64,000 nucleotides of DNA from Sporolactobacillus sp. STSJ-5. GTDB taxonomy: Bacteria; Bacillota; Bacilli; Bacillales; Sporolactobacillaceae. The translations under genes and the position numbers were made by a program. The notes under the pieces were generated by a model. The model did no database searches. It was given only the letters and a program-made list of their open reading frames with translations, and had not been told where the DNA came from. Shown here piece after piece: positions 49,192 to 58,809 of this stretch (position 1 is the first letter of the stretch; each line of letters starts with the position of its first letter). The stretch covers positions 372,001-436,000 of the forward strand of contig NZ_JANFOJ010000001.1 of the NCBI RefSeq assembly GCF_024385605.1. Direction: 5' to 3'.

Positions 49192-49764
49192 TCACTGTTT
49201 CGTGTACTGCCTAATTTTCGGCGGAACGTAATCAGCTATAAATGCATGAATCTTCTCAATTGAATCCGTTATGAGTACTTTTGAACGATCCGCTTGTGAC
49301 AGAAAACCTTCTTCGACCATCTGATCAAAAAAGCGCTGCATCAGATCGTAATAACCATTCACATTGAAAAAGATGCACGGAGAATCATTCTCCCCTACCC
49401 TTGCCCAAGAAACTGCCTCGGAAATCTCCTCAAGTGTTCCAGGTCCGCCGGGAAGCGCGATACAACAATCAGCCAGATCCATCATTTTTTTCTTTCGTTC
49501 ATCCATGTCATGAGTCACAATAAGCTGATTCAGACGATCATGAGCAATTTCCCGATCCACAAGAAATTGCGGAATTACACCGATCACGTTGCCACCGTTT
49601 TCCAGCACCGTATCGGCCACAATGCCCATCAGTCCAACTTTTCCACCGCCGTACACAAGTTCATAACCATTATCGGCAATCCACTTTGCCAGTTTCACCG
49701 CATTTTTTTCATAAACAGGATTTGTCCCCTTGCTTGCCCCGCAGTAGATTGCTATTTTTTTCAT
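49192..49764 (-). CDS. LOG-family protein (TIGR00730)
   Basis: 190-residue Rossmann-like nucleotide-binding protein. Signature VYGGGKVGLMGIVAD near residue 38 and ALPGGPGTLEEISEAVSW near 104 (PGGxGTxxE) are intact. Some family members release bases from nucleoside monophosphates (cytokinin riboside 5'-monophosphate phosphoribohydrolase); the bacterial role is mostly unknown. The start has GAAGGTG upstream. It converges on pflBA and is divergent from the murR gene. Confidence 0.88.
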   Translation of the reverse strand: MKKIAIYCGASKGTNPVYEKNAVKLAKWIADNGYELVYGGGKVGLMGIVADTVLENGGNVIGVIPQFLVDREIAHDRLNQLIVTHDMDERKKKMMDLADCCIALPGGPGTLEEISEAVSWARVGENDSPCIFFNVNGYYDLMQRFFDQMVEEGFLSQADRSKVLITDSIEKIHAFIADYVPPKIRQYTKQ

Positions 49765-49946
49765 TTGGGTTCACCTTCTACTATAAAAATGATATACGTT
49801 CACTATATCATAATGAAAGATGGGCTTATGCACAATTAAGAATCAATACTCATTCACTCTAAGTTTCTTGCAACACGTCTAAATCAATAATATGATTAAG
49901 AAAATATGATGAATAGACAAATGCAAATCCGTTGGAGGACGATTGT

Positions 49947-50795
49947 TTGAGCACATTATTACAACAAATAAAAAACAGATTAGATCATTTATCAGAAGCC
50001 GAAAAAAGCGTTGGCCGCTACATCGCACAATATCCTGAACTAGTACCAAGTATGACTTCAAAGGACCTTTCCATCAAAGCGAATGTTAGTGAGGCAAGCG
50101 TCGTTCGCTTTTGCAAATCAATTGGTGCTGCAAACTTCAAGACTTTTAAATTAGAGCTTGCCAAGGAGCTTACTGTCTCAAGGGAAGATCTCACAGATTT
50201 CTCAAGCCTTCAAAAAGCGGATGCTCCATACGATCTTTTTTGCAAGGTTACACAATTGAACAAGCAAGCCATTGAATCCATTTTACTGTCACTTGACCGT
50301 AAGAATTTTGAAAAAGCAGTCACTCGTCTGAAAACGGCTGATCGAATTATTTTTTATGGTGTTGGAGGTTCGTCAATTGCAGCAATGGATGGAAGTTACA
50401 AATTTTCTCGTCTTGGATATCAGTCAACGATGATTTCAGATTTCCATCAAGTCGCAGCAACAACCCCATTTCTTACCTCTTCTTCCGTTTTTGTAGCTGT
50501 CAGCATGTCTGGAAAAACGAAGGATGTGCTTCAGCTTGCACAACTCACAAAAAATAAAGGTGCAAGTGTTATAGCTATTACTAACGCCGACCATTCTCCC
50601 TTATTTAAAGTTTCAGATATTCAATTGTGCACACCGCCTGTCGAGCAGGATTTCCGTATTGGGAGCATTGCTTCCACGATGACCCAACTGAATATAATCG
50701 GAGCACTCTATCTGAGTGTTTTTCACTTATCAAGCGAACGGCTTGTGAATCAATATAAGGAGGCCCGTGAAGCCATTATCAGATTTCGCAGGTGA
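49947..50795 (+). CDS. murR: MurR/RpiR-family regulator
   Basis: 282-residue RpiR-family regulator. The N-terminal HTH is in MTSKDLSIKANVSEASVVRF (near residues 36-55) and the SIS domain (ADRIIFYGVGGSSIAAMDG near 133, VSMSGKTKDV near 185) binds phosphosugars. The TTG at 49947 is chosen because GGAGG lies 8 bases before it; the TTG at 49932 lies within that site. The neighbours murQ, murP and mupG make it the likely repressor of MurNAc recycling, with MurNAc-6-phosphate as inducer, as for MurR in other bacteria. Confidence 0.88.
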   Translation: MSTLLQQIKNRLDHLSEAEKSVGRYIAQYPELVPSMTSKDLSIKANVSEASVVRFCKSIGAANFKTFKLELAKELTVSREDLTDFSSLQKADAPYDLFCKVTQLNKQAIESILLSLDRKNFEKAVTRLKTADRIIFYGVGGSSIAAMDGSYKFSRLGYQSTMISDFHQVAATTPFLTSSSVFVAVSMSGKTKDVLQLAQLTKNKGASVIAITNADHSPLFKVSDIQLCTPPVEQDFRIGSIASTMTQLNIIGALYLSVFHLSSERLVNQYKEAREAIIRFRR

Positions 50796-50823
50796 CCTCA
50801 ATGTTATATTTTTTTACATTGTT

Positions 50824-50838
50824 TGAAAGTTTATTTCA
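50824..50838. promoter_or_regulatory. Candidate MurR operator upstream of murQ
   Basis: TGAAA-GTTTA-TTTCA is an inverted repeat with 5-bp arms. It lies about 20 bp before a TTGACT (50858-50863) that may be a -35 element. The position between murR and murQ suggests an operator. The match rests on symmetry alone. Confidence 0.4.
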
Positions 50839-50929
50839 CTTTTTTTCTAATTTATATTGACTTTTTGTTTCAATTTAATAGAATATTATTAATAAACATA
50901 ATAAAGAGAACAGAAAAGGTGTGTATACA

Positions 50930-51823
50930 GTGACTGAAAAACTCACGACTGAACGCCGCAATCAGAACACGATGAACCTGGATACCATGTCACTTCATGA
51001 ACTCTTAGCATTAATGAATCATGAAGATCAAACAGTTCCTCTCGCGATAAAGAATGCACTGACGCCGATTGAAGAAGCCGTTGGTCTTGTCGTTGCTTCT
51101 TTTGAGTCTGGAGGGCGGTTAATTTACATGGGTGCAGGAACCAGCGGAAGACTGGGAGTCCTCGATGCTTCGGAATGCCTGCCAACATTCAGTGTCTCCC
51201 CAAGCATGGTGAAAGGCCTCATTGCCGGGGGAGAAAGAGCACTGACAAGAGCTGTTGAGGGTGCGGAAGATAGTGAACAACTTGGAGGTGAAGATCTTAA
51301 GAATCAATCGGTTGGACCGGCGGACACGATCATCGGTATTGCAGCGAGTGGAAGGACCCCTTATGTAATCGGAGGACTTAAGTATGCACGAAGCAAAGGG
51401 GCGAAAACGGTTAGTCTCTCATGCAATACAAACGCGGCAATCAGTCGTTACGCCGATATTGCTATTGAAATTGCAACCGGGCCAGAGGTTCTGACCGGAT
51501 CAACCCGTCTGAAAGCGGGAACTGCACAGAAACTGGTCCTCAATATGATTTCGACAGCTTCTATGGTCCGGATCGGGAAAGTGTATGGGAATTTAATGGT
51601 GGATGTCCAACCATCGAATCAAAAGCTGATTGCACGTGCCAAACGGATCATCATGGAAGCAACAGGTGCTGATCTTGAAACAGCTGAAAAACAATTTGAA
51701 AAAGCAAAGCACAATGTTAAAACAGCGATCGTCATGACTTTACTTCAGTGTTCATATGATGAAGCCATAGATCGACTGAATCGTGCAAAGGGATTTGTTC
51801 GCACAACTTTGAAGGAGGAATGA
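50930..51823 (+). CDS. murQ: N-acetylmuramic acid 6-phosphate etherase
   Basis: 297-residue lyase that cleaves the D-lactyl ether of MurNAc-6-phosphate to GlcNAc-6-phosphate. The SIS fold carries the family core IYMGAGTSGRLGVLDASECL (residues 66-85), the catalytic GGERALTRAVEGAEDS near 105 and IGIAASGRTPYVIGGL near 136. The start is GTG at 50930 behind AAAGGTG. Its stop overlaps the first possible codon of murP, so they are coupled. Product feeds amino-sugar catabolism. Confidence 0.94.
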   Translation: MTEKLTTERRNQNTMNLDTMSLHELLALMNHEDQTVPLAIKNALTPIEEAVGLVVASFESGGRLIYMGAGTSGRLGVLDASECLPTFSVSPSMVKGLIAGGERALTRAVEGAEDSEQLGGEDLKNQSVGPADTIIGIAASGRTPYVIGGLKYARSKGAKTVSLSCNTNAAISRYADIAIEIATGPEVLTGSTRLKAGTAQKLVLNMISTASMVRIGKVYGNLMVDVQPSNQKLIARAKRIIMEATGADLETAEKQFEKAKHNVKTAIVMTLLQCSYDEAIDRLNRAKGFVRTTLKEE

Positions 51824-51828
51824 ACGGT

Positions 51829-53208
51829 ATGAAAAAGGAACAGCAGATGGCCACTTCTATTTTGGAAAACATTGGAGGAAAAGATAATCTTCAGAAAATC
51901 ATGTTTTGCCAAACACGTTTACGCCTCTCAATAAACAAGAAAGACAATGCGGACTTAGCAGAGTTAAAAAAAATTAATGGTGTCATGGGTGTCGTTGATG
52001 ATGATACGTTGCAAATCGTTGTCGGACCGGGAACGGTTAACAAAGTAGCGGATGAACTCAGTGCATTGACAGGACTTGCTATCGGCGAAGAAAAGAATCC
52101 AGATGATCTTACACTTGAAGAGCAGGCTGCAATTAATAAGCAAAAGATTAAAAGCAAAACTAAAAAGACACCAATTAAGCAATTACTAAGAAAGATCGGC
52201 AATATTTTTATTCCGCTCATTCCCGGACTCGTTGCTTCCGGATTAATTAATGGAATTGCAAACTTTGCAATTAATGCAGGGGCTGACCCTAAATCAACAT
52301 TGTTGTCTATTCTTGTTTTAATAGGAAGCAGCCTCTTTACCTTTCTCGCCATTCTCGTTGGCTGGAATACTGCAAAAGAATTTAACGGAACACCTGTACT
52401 CGGTGCAATAATGGGCATGATTCTCTTCAATCCTGCACTCGCGAACATTACTATTTATGGAGAAGCACTGACACCTGGGCGCGGAGGATTATTCGGAGTC
52501 ATCTTTGCTGCATGGCTAATCACTGTAGTTGAAAAGCAGGTACGTAAAGGTGTGCCAAACAGTGTTGATATCATTATTACTCCTTTGATTTCATTGCTTG
52601 TTGTCGGACTTCTTTCTCTATACGCCATTCAGCCATTATTCGGAGTCTTTACAGACGGCATTACAAATGGTATTCAGGCAATACTGAATGTTGGCGGTGT
52701 TGTTGCAGGTGCCGTTCTCGCCGGTTTCTTCCTGCCTCTCGTTATGGTTGGACTGCACCAAGGGCTGACACCAATCCATCTCGATTTGATTCACCAGTTT
52801 GGATATACTAGCCTTCTTCCAGTGCTTGCAATGGCCGGAGCTGGTCAGGTTGGTGCAGCGATTGCCATTTATGTGAAAACGAAAAATCAAAAGCTTCGCA
52901 ACAACATCAAAGGCGGTTTACCAGTTGGATTTCTGGGAATCGGCGAACCACTCTTATACGGGGTCACGTTGCCTCTTGGCCGTCCGTTTGTAACAGCATG
53001 TATCGGTGCTGCATTTGGCGGAGCATTCCAGGCAGTCATGCATACAGGAGCAGTCGGCATCGGTGTATCAGGGCTGTCACTCATTCCACTGATTGCTCAA
53101 AATAAATACGTTTACTATTTTATCGGCCTTGTGATTGCTTATGCCGCAGGTTTTATCTTCACCTACTTGTTCGGATACAACGAAAAAATGGCGGAAAACA
53201 TTAAATAA
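51829..53208 (+). CDS. murP: MurNAc-type PTS component IIBC
   Basis: 459-residue glucose/sucrose-superfamily PTS permease. The N-terminal IIB domain has active Cys in KIMFCQTRLRLSI near residue 27, and the IIC domain with about 10 helices begins near 115 (IFIPLIPGLVASGLINGI). GIGEPLLYGVTLPLGRPF near 365 is the sugar-binding signature. No IIA domain is present, so it must borrow one. Next to murQ and mupG, its substrate is MurNAc or MurNAc-GlcNAc by context. ATG 51829 is chosen for correct spacing behind AAGGAGG. Confidence 0.9.
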   Translation: MKKEQQMATSILENIGGKDNLQKIMFCQTRLRLSINKKDNADLAELKKINGVMGVVDDDTLQIVVGPGTVNKVADELSALTGLAIGEEKNPDDLTLEEQAAINKQKIKSKTKKTPIKQLLRKIGNIFIPLIPGLVASGLINGIANFAINAGADPKSTLLSILVLIGSSLFTFLAILVGWNTAKEFNGTPVLGAIMGMILFNPALANITIYGEALTPGRGGLFGVIFAAWLITVVEKQVRKGVPNSVDIIITPLISLLVVGLLSLYAIQPLFGVFTDGITNGIQAILNVGGVVAGAVLAGFFLPLVMVGLHQGLTPIHLDLIHQFGYTSLLPVLAMAGAGQVGAAIAIYVKTKNQKLRNNIKGGLPVGFLGIGEPLLYGVTLPLGRPFVTACIGAAFGGAFQAVMHTGAVGIGVSGLSLIPLIAQNKYVYYFIGLVIAYAAGFIFTYLFGYNEKMAENIK

Positions 53209-53232
53209 TTCCAACGGTACAATAATATGAGA

Positions 53233-53266
53233 AATGGAGCGGCTAACCTGCACGCTTCATTTTTTA
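53233..53266 (+). terminator. Terminator after murP
   Basis: AATGGAGCG and CGCTTCATT form a stem with one mismatch, followed by TTTTATTT. It separates murQP from mupG, but read-through is possible. Confidence 0.6.
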
Positions 53267-53374
53267 TTTAGATTATAATTGAAGGATCGGGCAAATTATC
53301 ATCTTAACAGATAAGTTAGCACAATGACTGAACAACAATTTCTCTAATTAAATCAACGATGGGAAGTGAACAGA

Positions 53375-54439
53375 ATGCTCGGTTTTTCCGTTTATTTAAG
53401 CAAGTCAATTAAAGAGCAGGAAGAAAAAATCACACGGTACAACACGTATGGCTTTGAAATGATCTTTTCATCACTGCACATACCCGAAGAAAACGCGAAC
53501 GTATATCGGGAGAGACTCTATAAACTAGGTGCGCTCGCAAAAAAATTGAAGATGAATTTAACGATTGACGTCGCCGCAGATTCTTTAAACGTTCTTCAGC
53601 TGAGTCTCCATGAAGTTTATCGATTAAAAGAACTGGGCATAAGCGCGCTTCGTTTAGATGACGGATTTAGTGAACAAACGACCGCTCAACTGTCCAAGCA
53701 AATTCCAATCGTATTGAATGCAAGTACCCTAACTTCTTCCATGCTGCAAACCATGAAAGATAAAGGTATGAATGTGGAACAAGTAACAGCTTGTCATAAT
53801 TTTTACCCGCGTCCGGAGACGGGACTTTCGCGTCGTGCTTTTCGAGAATGTAATCATGTGCTGCGGAGTGCCGGGCTGTCTATTGCCGCTTTTTTCCCCG
53901 GTGATAAAGAAAAACGCGGTCCGATTTATCAAGGATTGCCGACACTTGAAGATCATCGTACACTGACTCCATTTGCTTCTCTATTAGATTTAGATCACGA
54001 ATCAGTGGATGATCTTATTCTTGGTGATCCTGACATGAGCAATTGCAGCCTTAAGCAAATCGCAGCATGGAAGAACGGTATTTTTCTGTTGCATGCCCGT
54101 CGTCAAGTGGACGATCTTCCTTTACTTCGGGCTATTGCTGCACCTCAATCCAACCGTCCTGATGAAGCACGAGACTGTATTCGATCGCAGGAATCCAGAA
54201 CATTGCACCTTGTAGAGACACCTGTTCTTCCAAATCATCATTTCACGCCAAGAGCCCTCGGTTCGATTACGATCGATAACAAGCTTTACGGAAGATATCA
54301 AGGCGAGATTCAGATCACAAGACGCGACCTCCCTGCGGATCCAAAAGTAAATGTCGTTGGCAAGATCATTGACGAGGACCTGCCAGTGCTTCCATTTATC
54401 CGTGGAGGTGCAAAATTCCAAATTGAATGGCTTGCATAG
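53375..54439 (+). CDS. mupG: 6-phospho-N-acetylmuramidase (MupG-type, DUF871)
   Basis: 354-residue protein of the DUF871/MupG family, whose Staphylococcus member cleaves MurNAc-6-phosphate-GlcNAc released by the PTS. It starts MLGFSVYLSKSIKEQEEKI and contains YNTYGFEMIFSSLHIPEEN, ALRLDDGF and ACHNFYPRPETGLS near 130-143, then a C-terminal beta domain (DNKLYGRYQGEIQITRRDLP). The acidic residues in LRLDDGF are candidate catalytic ones. ATG 53375 follows GGGAAGTG. It lies 167 bp downstream of murP behind a terminator-like hairpin. It completes a Staphylococcus-like MurNAc pathway. Confidence 0.88.
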   Translation: MLGFSVYLSKSIKEQEEKITRYNTYGFEMIFSSLHIPEENANVYRERLYKLGALAKKLKMNLTIDVAADSLNVLQLSLHEVYRLKELGISALRLDDGFSEQTTAQLSKQIPIVLNASTLTSSMLQTMKDKGMNVEQVTACHNFYPRPETGLSRRAFRECNHVLRSAGLSIAAFFPGDKEKRGPIYQGLPTLEDHRTLTPFASLLDLDHESVDDLILGDPDMSNCSLKQIAAWKNGIFLLHARRQVDDLPLLRAIAAPQSNRPDEARDCIRSQESRTLHLVETPVLPNHHFTPRALGSITIDNKLYGRYQGEIQITRRDLPADPKVNVVGKIIDEDLPVLPFIRGGAKFQIEWLA

Positions 54440-54526
54440 ATCGATGTCTCGATAGAGACTCCTATCAAATTATTTAACAAGCAGATTAAGACAATAAATC
54501 ATTTTGTACGCTTATATTCTCTGCAT

Positions 54527-54754
54527 CTATTTAATAATCGGAGCATAGACAAAGTTTTTTCGTTCGCTTTGAATGATTACGTTGCTGTCATTGAAGTCTG
54601 AGTCCTGATCCAGTTTTTCACTAGCAATCAATGGCTTTTCATTCTTCGTTATTTGAGGTGTTACCGGAGGATGGATCATCATTGGGATATAAAGCATGGA
54701 TACAATAAAAAGAAGACTGACTAATCTAATGCTGTGTTTTCGGACGAAACTCAA
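54527..54754 (-). CDS. Small membrane-anchored protein of unknown function
   Basis: 75 residues. A basic N-terminus (MSFVRKHSIR), one hydrophobic helix at residues 10-28, then a polar external or cytoplasmic tail (KNEKPLIASEKLDQDSDFND). I recognise no family. The start is TTG with AAGGAG nine bases upstream, which supports translation. It lies alone between convergent mupG and spoVR. Confidence 0.5.
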   Translation of the reverse strand: MSFVRKHSIRLVSLLFIVSMLYIPMMIHPPVTPQITKNEKPLIASEKLDQDSDFNDSNVIIQSERKNFVYAPIIK

Positions 54755-54847
54755 TTCGCTCAGCTCCTTAGCATGATTGGCTTCCTATAATCAAGTTTAG
54801 GAGAGAAATGTGAAGAGGGTTTTAAGCGGTAATAAAGATTGAGTCAT

Positions 54848-54886
54848 CAAAAAACAGTTTCCTCTTTATGGGGAAACTGTTTTTAA
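54848..54886 (-). terminator. Terminator downstream of spoVR
   Basis: AAAAACAGTTTCC and GGAAACTGTTTTT form a strong stem around an 8-base loop. It follows the spoVR stop codon (54906) on the minus strand, with T residues in the 3' arm. Confidence 0.88.
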
Positions 54887-54905
54887 CTGTGCAATCAAAT
54901 TGTAT

Positions 54906-56324
54906 TTAAGAATCTAATCTTTTTCGTCTCATTTCACCATTTTCAAAGCTGAACAGGACGGGATGATCTTCAATATAGGTTTCCAGATGAACGGTACGCC
55001 CCCACAGCTGCACAAGATACTTGAGAACGCCTTCAAGATCTCGAACATCGAGCTCCGTTCCCTCATAGCGATGTTTTAGAAGTAATTCACCGTTGTTTCT
55101 GTAATCGCCGTTCTCAACAACGATATAAGGAAATCCGCCGTTAATACGCATGGATACAAGCTGATCACGAACGTTTTTCCAATCTTTGTCTGTTATGGCG
55201 TATTTGTCGCCTTTCTTCTCAAATAAAAACAAGTCTTCTCGTTGTACGAGCCCTTTAGTTAAATAATTTCGGATGAATGACTGGTCAGATTCAAGTTCCC
55301 TTACTTCAAAAATTTTCTCCCGACCGGAGCCTTCCTGCACGCCGAATGAAGCCATCTCCTCATTCGGATGATTATAACGTTCTTCAATATCCTCAAAAAT
55401 TTTCAATCCGAGATAATAAGGATTCAGACTTTGCTGTGAAGGCTGAACGACCTGCGCGTTCAACTTGGCAAACTCAACGGCCTCGTCGGATGTCAGATCA
55501 AGTTCTCGCATGATACGCGCGTGCCAATAGGAGGCCCAGCCTTCGTTCATGATTTTTGTCTCCAGCTGTGGCCAGAAATACAGCATCTCTTCTCGAAGCA
55601 TCGTCAAAATGTCCCGCTGCCAGTCCTCCAGCACCTTGCTGTATTCTTCAATAAAAAACAACAGATCCTTTTCCGGACGATTTGGAAATTTGGTGTCTTC
55701 CGTTTCTTCTTCAACACGATTATCCGTGTCATCCAAATTGAGCAGATCCTGATACTGTGACAATGGTTTTTTCCTCTTCTTCACAGGCTTACCCGGTTTG
55801 CTGTCCAGCCAGTCGCCTTTACGTATAATACGCGGGTCCACATGCTCCTGAATTGCCAGTACTGCATCAATAAATTTCTCTACGTTCTTGCTTCCGTATT
55901 GCTCTTCATAGTTATGAATTCGTTCCGCAGTTGCACTCATACTTTCAACCATATCGCGTCTCGTGTTGATGAATCGGACATTATTTTTAAAGAAATCACA
56001 ATGTGCCAGCACATGGGCAACAATCATTTTGTTTTGAACCAGGCTGTTGGTATTGAGCAGGAAAGCGTAGCATGGATCGGAATTGATGACTAATTCATAG
56101 ATCTTGCTCAATCCCAAGTCATATTGCAGCTTCATTTTGTAAAACTGTTTACCGAAACTCCAGTGAGAAAATCGAGTCGGCATGCCATAGGCACCAAATG
56201 TATAAATAATTTCCGCGGGGCAAATTTCATACCGCATTGGATAAAAGTCAAGTCCGAATCCTTCTGCAATCTCCGTAATCTCATCAATCGATCGCTCAAG
56301 CTCTTTATGATCATCTTTTTTCAT
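54906..56324 (-). CDS. spoVR: SpoVR-family protein
   Basis: 472-residue SpoVR protein, needed for spore cortex formation in B. subtilis by an unknown mechanism. The family blocks are [39 protein letters not shown] and [18 protein letters not shown] (residues 25-140), plus [19 protein letters not shown] near 255. ATG 56324 ([16 protein letters not shown]) aligns with the B. subtilis start and follows AAAGGATG; the in-frame ATG at 56351 adds nine residues and has no site. Single gene with a terminator. An inverted repeat with a -10-like core lies about 80 bp upstream. Confidence 0.93.
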   Translation of the reverse strand: MKKDDHKELERSIDEITEIAEGFGLDFYPMRYEICPAEIIYTFGAYGMPTRFSHWSFGKQFYKMKLQYDLGLSKIYELVINSDPCYAFLLNTNSLVQNKMIVAHVLAHCDFFKNNVRFINTRRDMVESMSATAERIHNYEEQYGSKNVEKFIDAVLAIQEHVDPRIIRKGDWLDSKPGKPVKKRKKPLSQYQDLLNLDDTDNRVEEETEDTKFPNRPEKDLLFFIEEYSKVLEDWQRDILTMLREEMLYFWPQLETKIMNEGWASYWHARIMRELDLTSDEAVEFAKLNAQVVQPSQQSLNPYYLGLKIFEDIEERYNHPNEEMASFGVQEGSGREKIFEVRELESDQSFIRNYLTKGLVQREDLFLFEKKGDKYAITDKDWKNVRDQLVSMRINGGFPYIVVENGDYRNNGELLLKHRYEGTELDVRDLEGVLKYLVQLWGRTVHLETYIEDHPVLFSFENGEMRRKRLDS

Positions 56325-56401
56325 CGGATCGCAGCATCCTTTCTGTGCCATAACCGCTAGCTAGGCGCAATGACTTTATTCTTCATCATATGAACCTAGC
56401 C

Positions 56402-56420
56402 TGCCGGATTATACCCGGCA
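56402..56420 (-). promoter_or_regulatory. Inverted repeat with a -10-like core upstream of spoVR
   Basis: TGCCGG-GTATAAT-CCGGCA on the minus strand: 6-bp arms around seven bases that contain TATAAT. It lies 78 bp before the spoVR start. No good -35 was found, so it is reported as a candidate promoter or operator. Confidence 0.35.
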
Positions 56421-56470
56421 AATGCCTAGAAAAGCATCACCGAATGAATGATACAGAAAAAGCGTGACGT

Positions 56471-56498
56471 AAAAAAAGAATAAGCCGGTTGACTTATC
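56471..56498 (-). terminator. Terminator overlapping the end of the transglutaminase gene
   Basis: GATAAG and CTTATTC pair across an 8-base loop, followed by seven T residues on the minus strand. The stop codon (56494) lies inside the stem. Confidence 0.6.
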
Positions 56499-58809
56499 CC
56501 TTTTTGCGTTTGACTACTGAAGTTGCATGTTTTCTCTTTGATTGACTGAGAAGCCAGCGATTTAAAAGTGAGCGAATGTGTTCTGAATCATTCGATGTTA
56601 ATTGGTGATCGTTCGAATAAATGATTTGTTCATAACGCTCCGTGAGCCGCAACAGTTCTGCTCCGGCATTCGTTCCCACACGTTCTGCATATTCACGCAA
56701 AGTTTCAGATTCTGAACGTTTCATCCCATCAAACTGGAGTAATAGGAGCAGCATCCGGTACATTTTCTGGAAATCCTGGGTACTGCTGAGCGGATTCTTT
56801 TGAACTTTCCTTATATAAATGGCACGAAGCCACTTTTTTCGTGTCAACCAGGCAGCAATGGCACCGATAAGCAGGACAATCATTGTCATCCAGCCAACGT
56901 ACTGCCAGTGAATCATGAGACCGGATGTTTTCTTCGCTGAATGACTTTTCGTCTGAGCATTCTCTGCTTGCTGATCCGTCTTATTCTTTGTCTGCTGATT
57001 TGTTTGTTCGTCTTGCTGTGATGAAGCATCTTGCTGATCTTCAGTTGTTTCCGACTCTCCGGATGACTGATCAGCATTTGATTGCGATGATCCGCTGTTT
57101 GACGAATTGGCGGCAAATTGACTCGGATCATTGAATGAAGGTGTAGGCTCAAATGTCACCCAGCCACTCCCTGGAAAATAAACCTCTCCCCACGAATGTG
57201 CATCTGCGTTGGTAATTTGATATTGGGTCAAATTGACCGTTTTGCCGTTGACCTTTTCTTGAAGCTGTTGCTGATAATCGCCCGAAGTAAACCCTTTTAC
57301 CCAACGGGCAGGAATTCCTGCCGATCGAAGCAGGACAACCATCGCCGTTGAAAAATTATCGCAGTATCCTACCTTCGATTCGAAAAGAAACTGGTCAACA
57401 TAATCCTGATTACGAGATGGTCGAGGAATATTGTCCGTCGAATATCTGAATCGTGACGACCTTAAATAATTAACGACCGCTTTCACCTGATCGTACCGAT
57501 TGCTTTTCCCCGCTGTCAAACGTTGTCCAAGTTCGCGCACGCGAACCGGCAAATCCTGTGGTACTTGAAGATAGCGATCCCGGATCACCTCAGGATCACG
57601 TTCGGTAGTCGTCCTCCTCAGAACGTCCGTTTGATAAACAGGTTCTGCATAATCCAAGATTTCTGAAGTCGCCTTTTTTTCATCGATAGTCTGCAGCTGA
57701 CCGGTCAGCTGTTCGACTTTCAGACGTTGTCCGGGCACTTCAACCCACTGTGGTTCACCGGTATAGGGCAAGATTGCCGGACTCGAATTTTCAAAGTGAA
57801 GAACTGCCGTCTGATTATTTGTTTTCGTTTGCGTTCCATACAAGGACAGCATCGTAGAAAATGCAGTCCGATCAGATGCCGGTAAATAAAAGTGATCGCT
57901 GTCACTCCAGCCGCGGCCGGTGTAATGATCCTTGTGCGCTACTCGCCAATAGCCCGGATTTCCGCTCACCGCCGCTGTAAACAGAGGGGTTTGATCCATA
58001 CTAATGGATCCGCCGAGACTTGTGTCATCTTCATCATAACCGATTCGTTGATTTCCCGAAAAAAAAGAGCCGTTTTGAAAAAACGTAAATCCCAATCCGC
58101 TCAAATAGCTTGATGGAGCAGTCCATTGGCTGTTTGGCTTTGGAATAAGTAAACCCGCAATTAACAGAACAGCAATAGCAACACCCGATATAGCAAACCA
58201 AGGCAAAGTATTCTTCAGCTTTTTTTCTCCGAAATGATTTAATGAGAAAAGCTGCCATCTGTAAATACTGAGCATAGAAAGTGCAGTCGCAAGGATTGCT
58301 ACAATTGACTTATTGCCATTATAAAACGTCAATGTGTCGATGAGCACACTGCTTATAATCGCAAGGATTACAAAAAAAACAAGCTTGCCTCTTCGCAGCC
58401 AATGCCTGACAGCAAAGGTTATCATGCCGAAAAGAATATAGAACATAAAGGCACTAAATAAATCCGTCAACTGCCCCATCTCACCTTGCCAGAGATGCCC
58501 TATATTCGCCCCTATATCAGTACTAAGCTGAATAAGCCAATCGAAACTCAGCAATGGATCATTAGGAAAGAAATAAAAGTGCACGGCATGCAGAATCATC
58601 AGCCCGCATACCGACGCGCAAAGCCATCCCGGAAGCTTCAGATAAAACATCAGCACCATCACTGCGATAAAAAGAATGAGCAGTGCTCTTGAATTCAGGA
58701 TGGTCAGTTCGATGAGCGGTTTCGCACACAGCCACAAGAGAAAACCAGCAAACGCGTAAATGATTGCATTTGTCAATTTTATAAATAGTCGCTCACTCAA
58801 AGTATTCAC
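56494..58809 (-). CDS. yebA: Transglutaminase-like membrane protein (YebA-type, TgpA family)
   Basis: 771 residues. About seven helices (residues 5-230, DUF3488-type), then an external transglutaminase-core domain: catalytic Cys in VGYCDNFSTAMVVLLRSAG near 483, His in ITNADAHSWGEVYF near 546 and GWVTFEPTPSF near 562. A Gln/Ser/Thr/Asp-rich linker (590-645), a last helix near 655-675 and a DUF4129-like tail follow. Third gene of the MoxR-DUF58-transglutaminase unit, as in B. subtilis yeaC-yeaD-yebA. Start GTG 58809 overlaps the DUF58 stop; TTG 58800 behind CAGGTG is an alternative. Confidence 0.88.
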   Translation of the reverse strand: MNTLSERLFIKLTNAIIYAFAGFLLWLCAKPLIELTILNSRALLILFIAVMVLMFYLKLPGWLCASVCGLMILHAVHFYFFPNDPLLSFDWLIQLSTDIGANIGHLWQGEMGQLTDLFSAFMFYILFGMITFAVRHWLRRGKLVFFVILAIISSVLIDTLTFYNGNKSIVAILATALSMLSIYRWQLFSLNHFGEKKLKNTLPWFAISGVAIAVLLIAGLLIPKPNSQWTAPSSYLSGLGFTFFQNGSFFSGNQRIGYDEDDTSLGGSISMDQTPLFTAAVSGNPGYWRVAHKDHYTGRGWSDSDHFYLPASDRTAFSTMLSLYGTQTKTNNQTAVLHFENSSPAILPYTGEPQWVEVPGQRLKVEQLTGQLQTIDEKKATSEILDYAEPVYQTDVLRRTTTERDPEVIRDRYLQVPQDLPVRVRELGQRLTAGKSNRYDQVKAVVNYLRSSRFRYSTDNIPRPSRNQDYVDQFLFESKVGYCDNFSTAMVVLLRSAGIPARWVKGFTSGDYQQQLQEKVNGKTVNLTQYQITNADAHSWGEVYFPGSGWVTFEPTPSFNDPSQFAANSSNSGSSQSNADQSSGESETTEDQQDASSQQDEQTNQQTKNKTDQQAENAQTKSHSAKKTSGLMIHWQYVGWMTMIVLLIGAIAAWLTRKKWLRAIYIRKVQKNPLSSTQDFQKMYRMLLLLLQFDGMKRSESETLREYAERVGTNAGAELLRLTERYEQIIYSNDHQLTSNDSEHIRSLLNRWLLSQSKRKHATSVVKRKKG

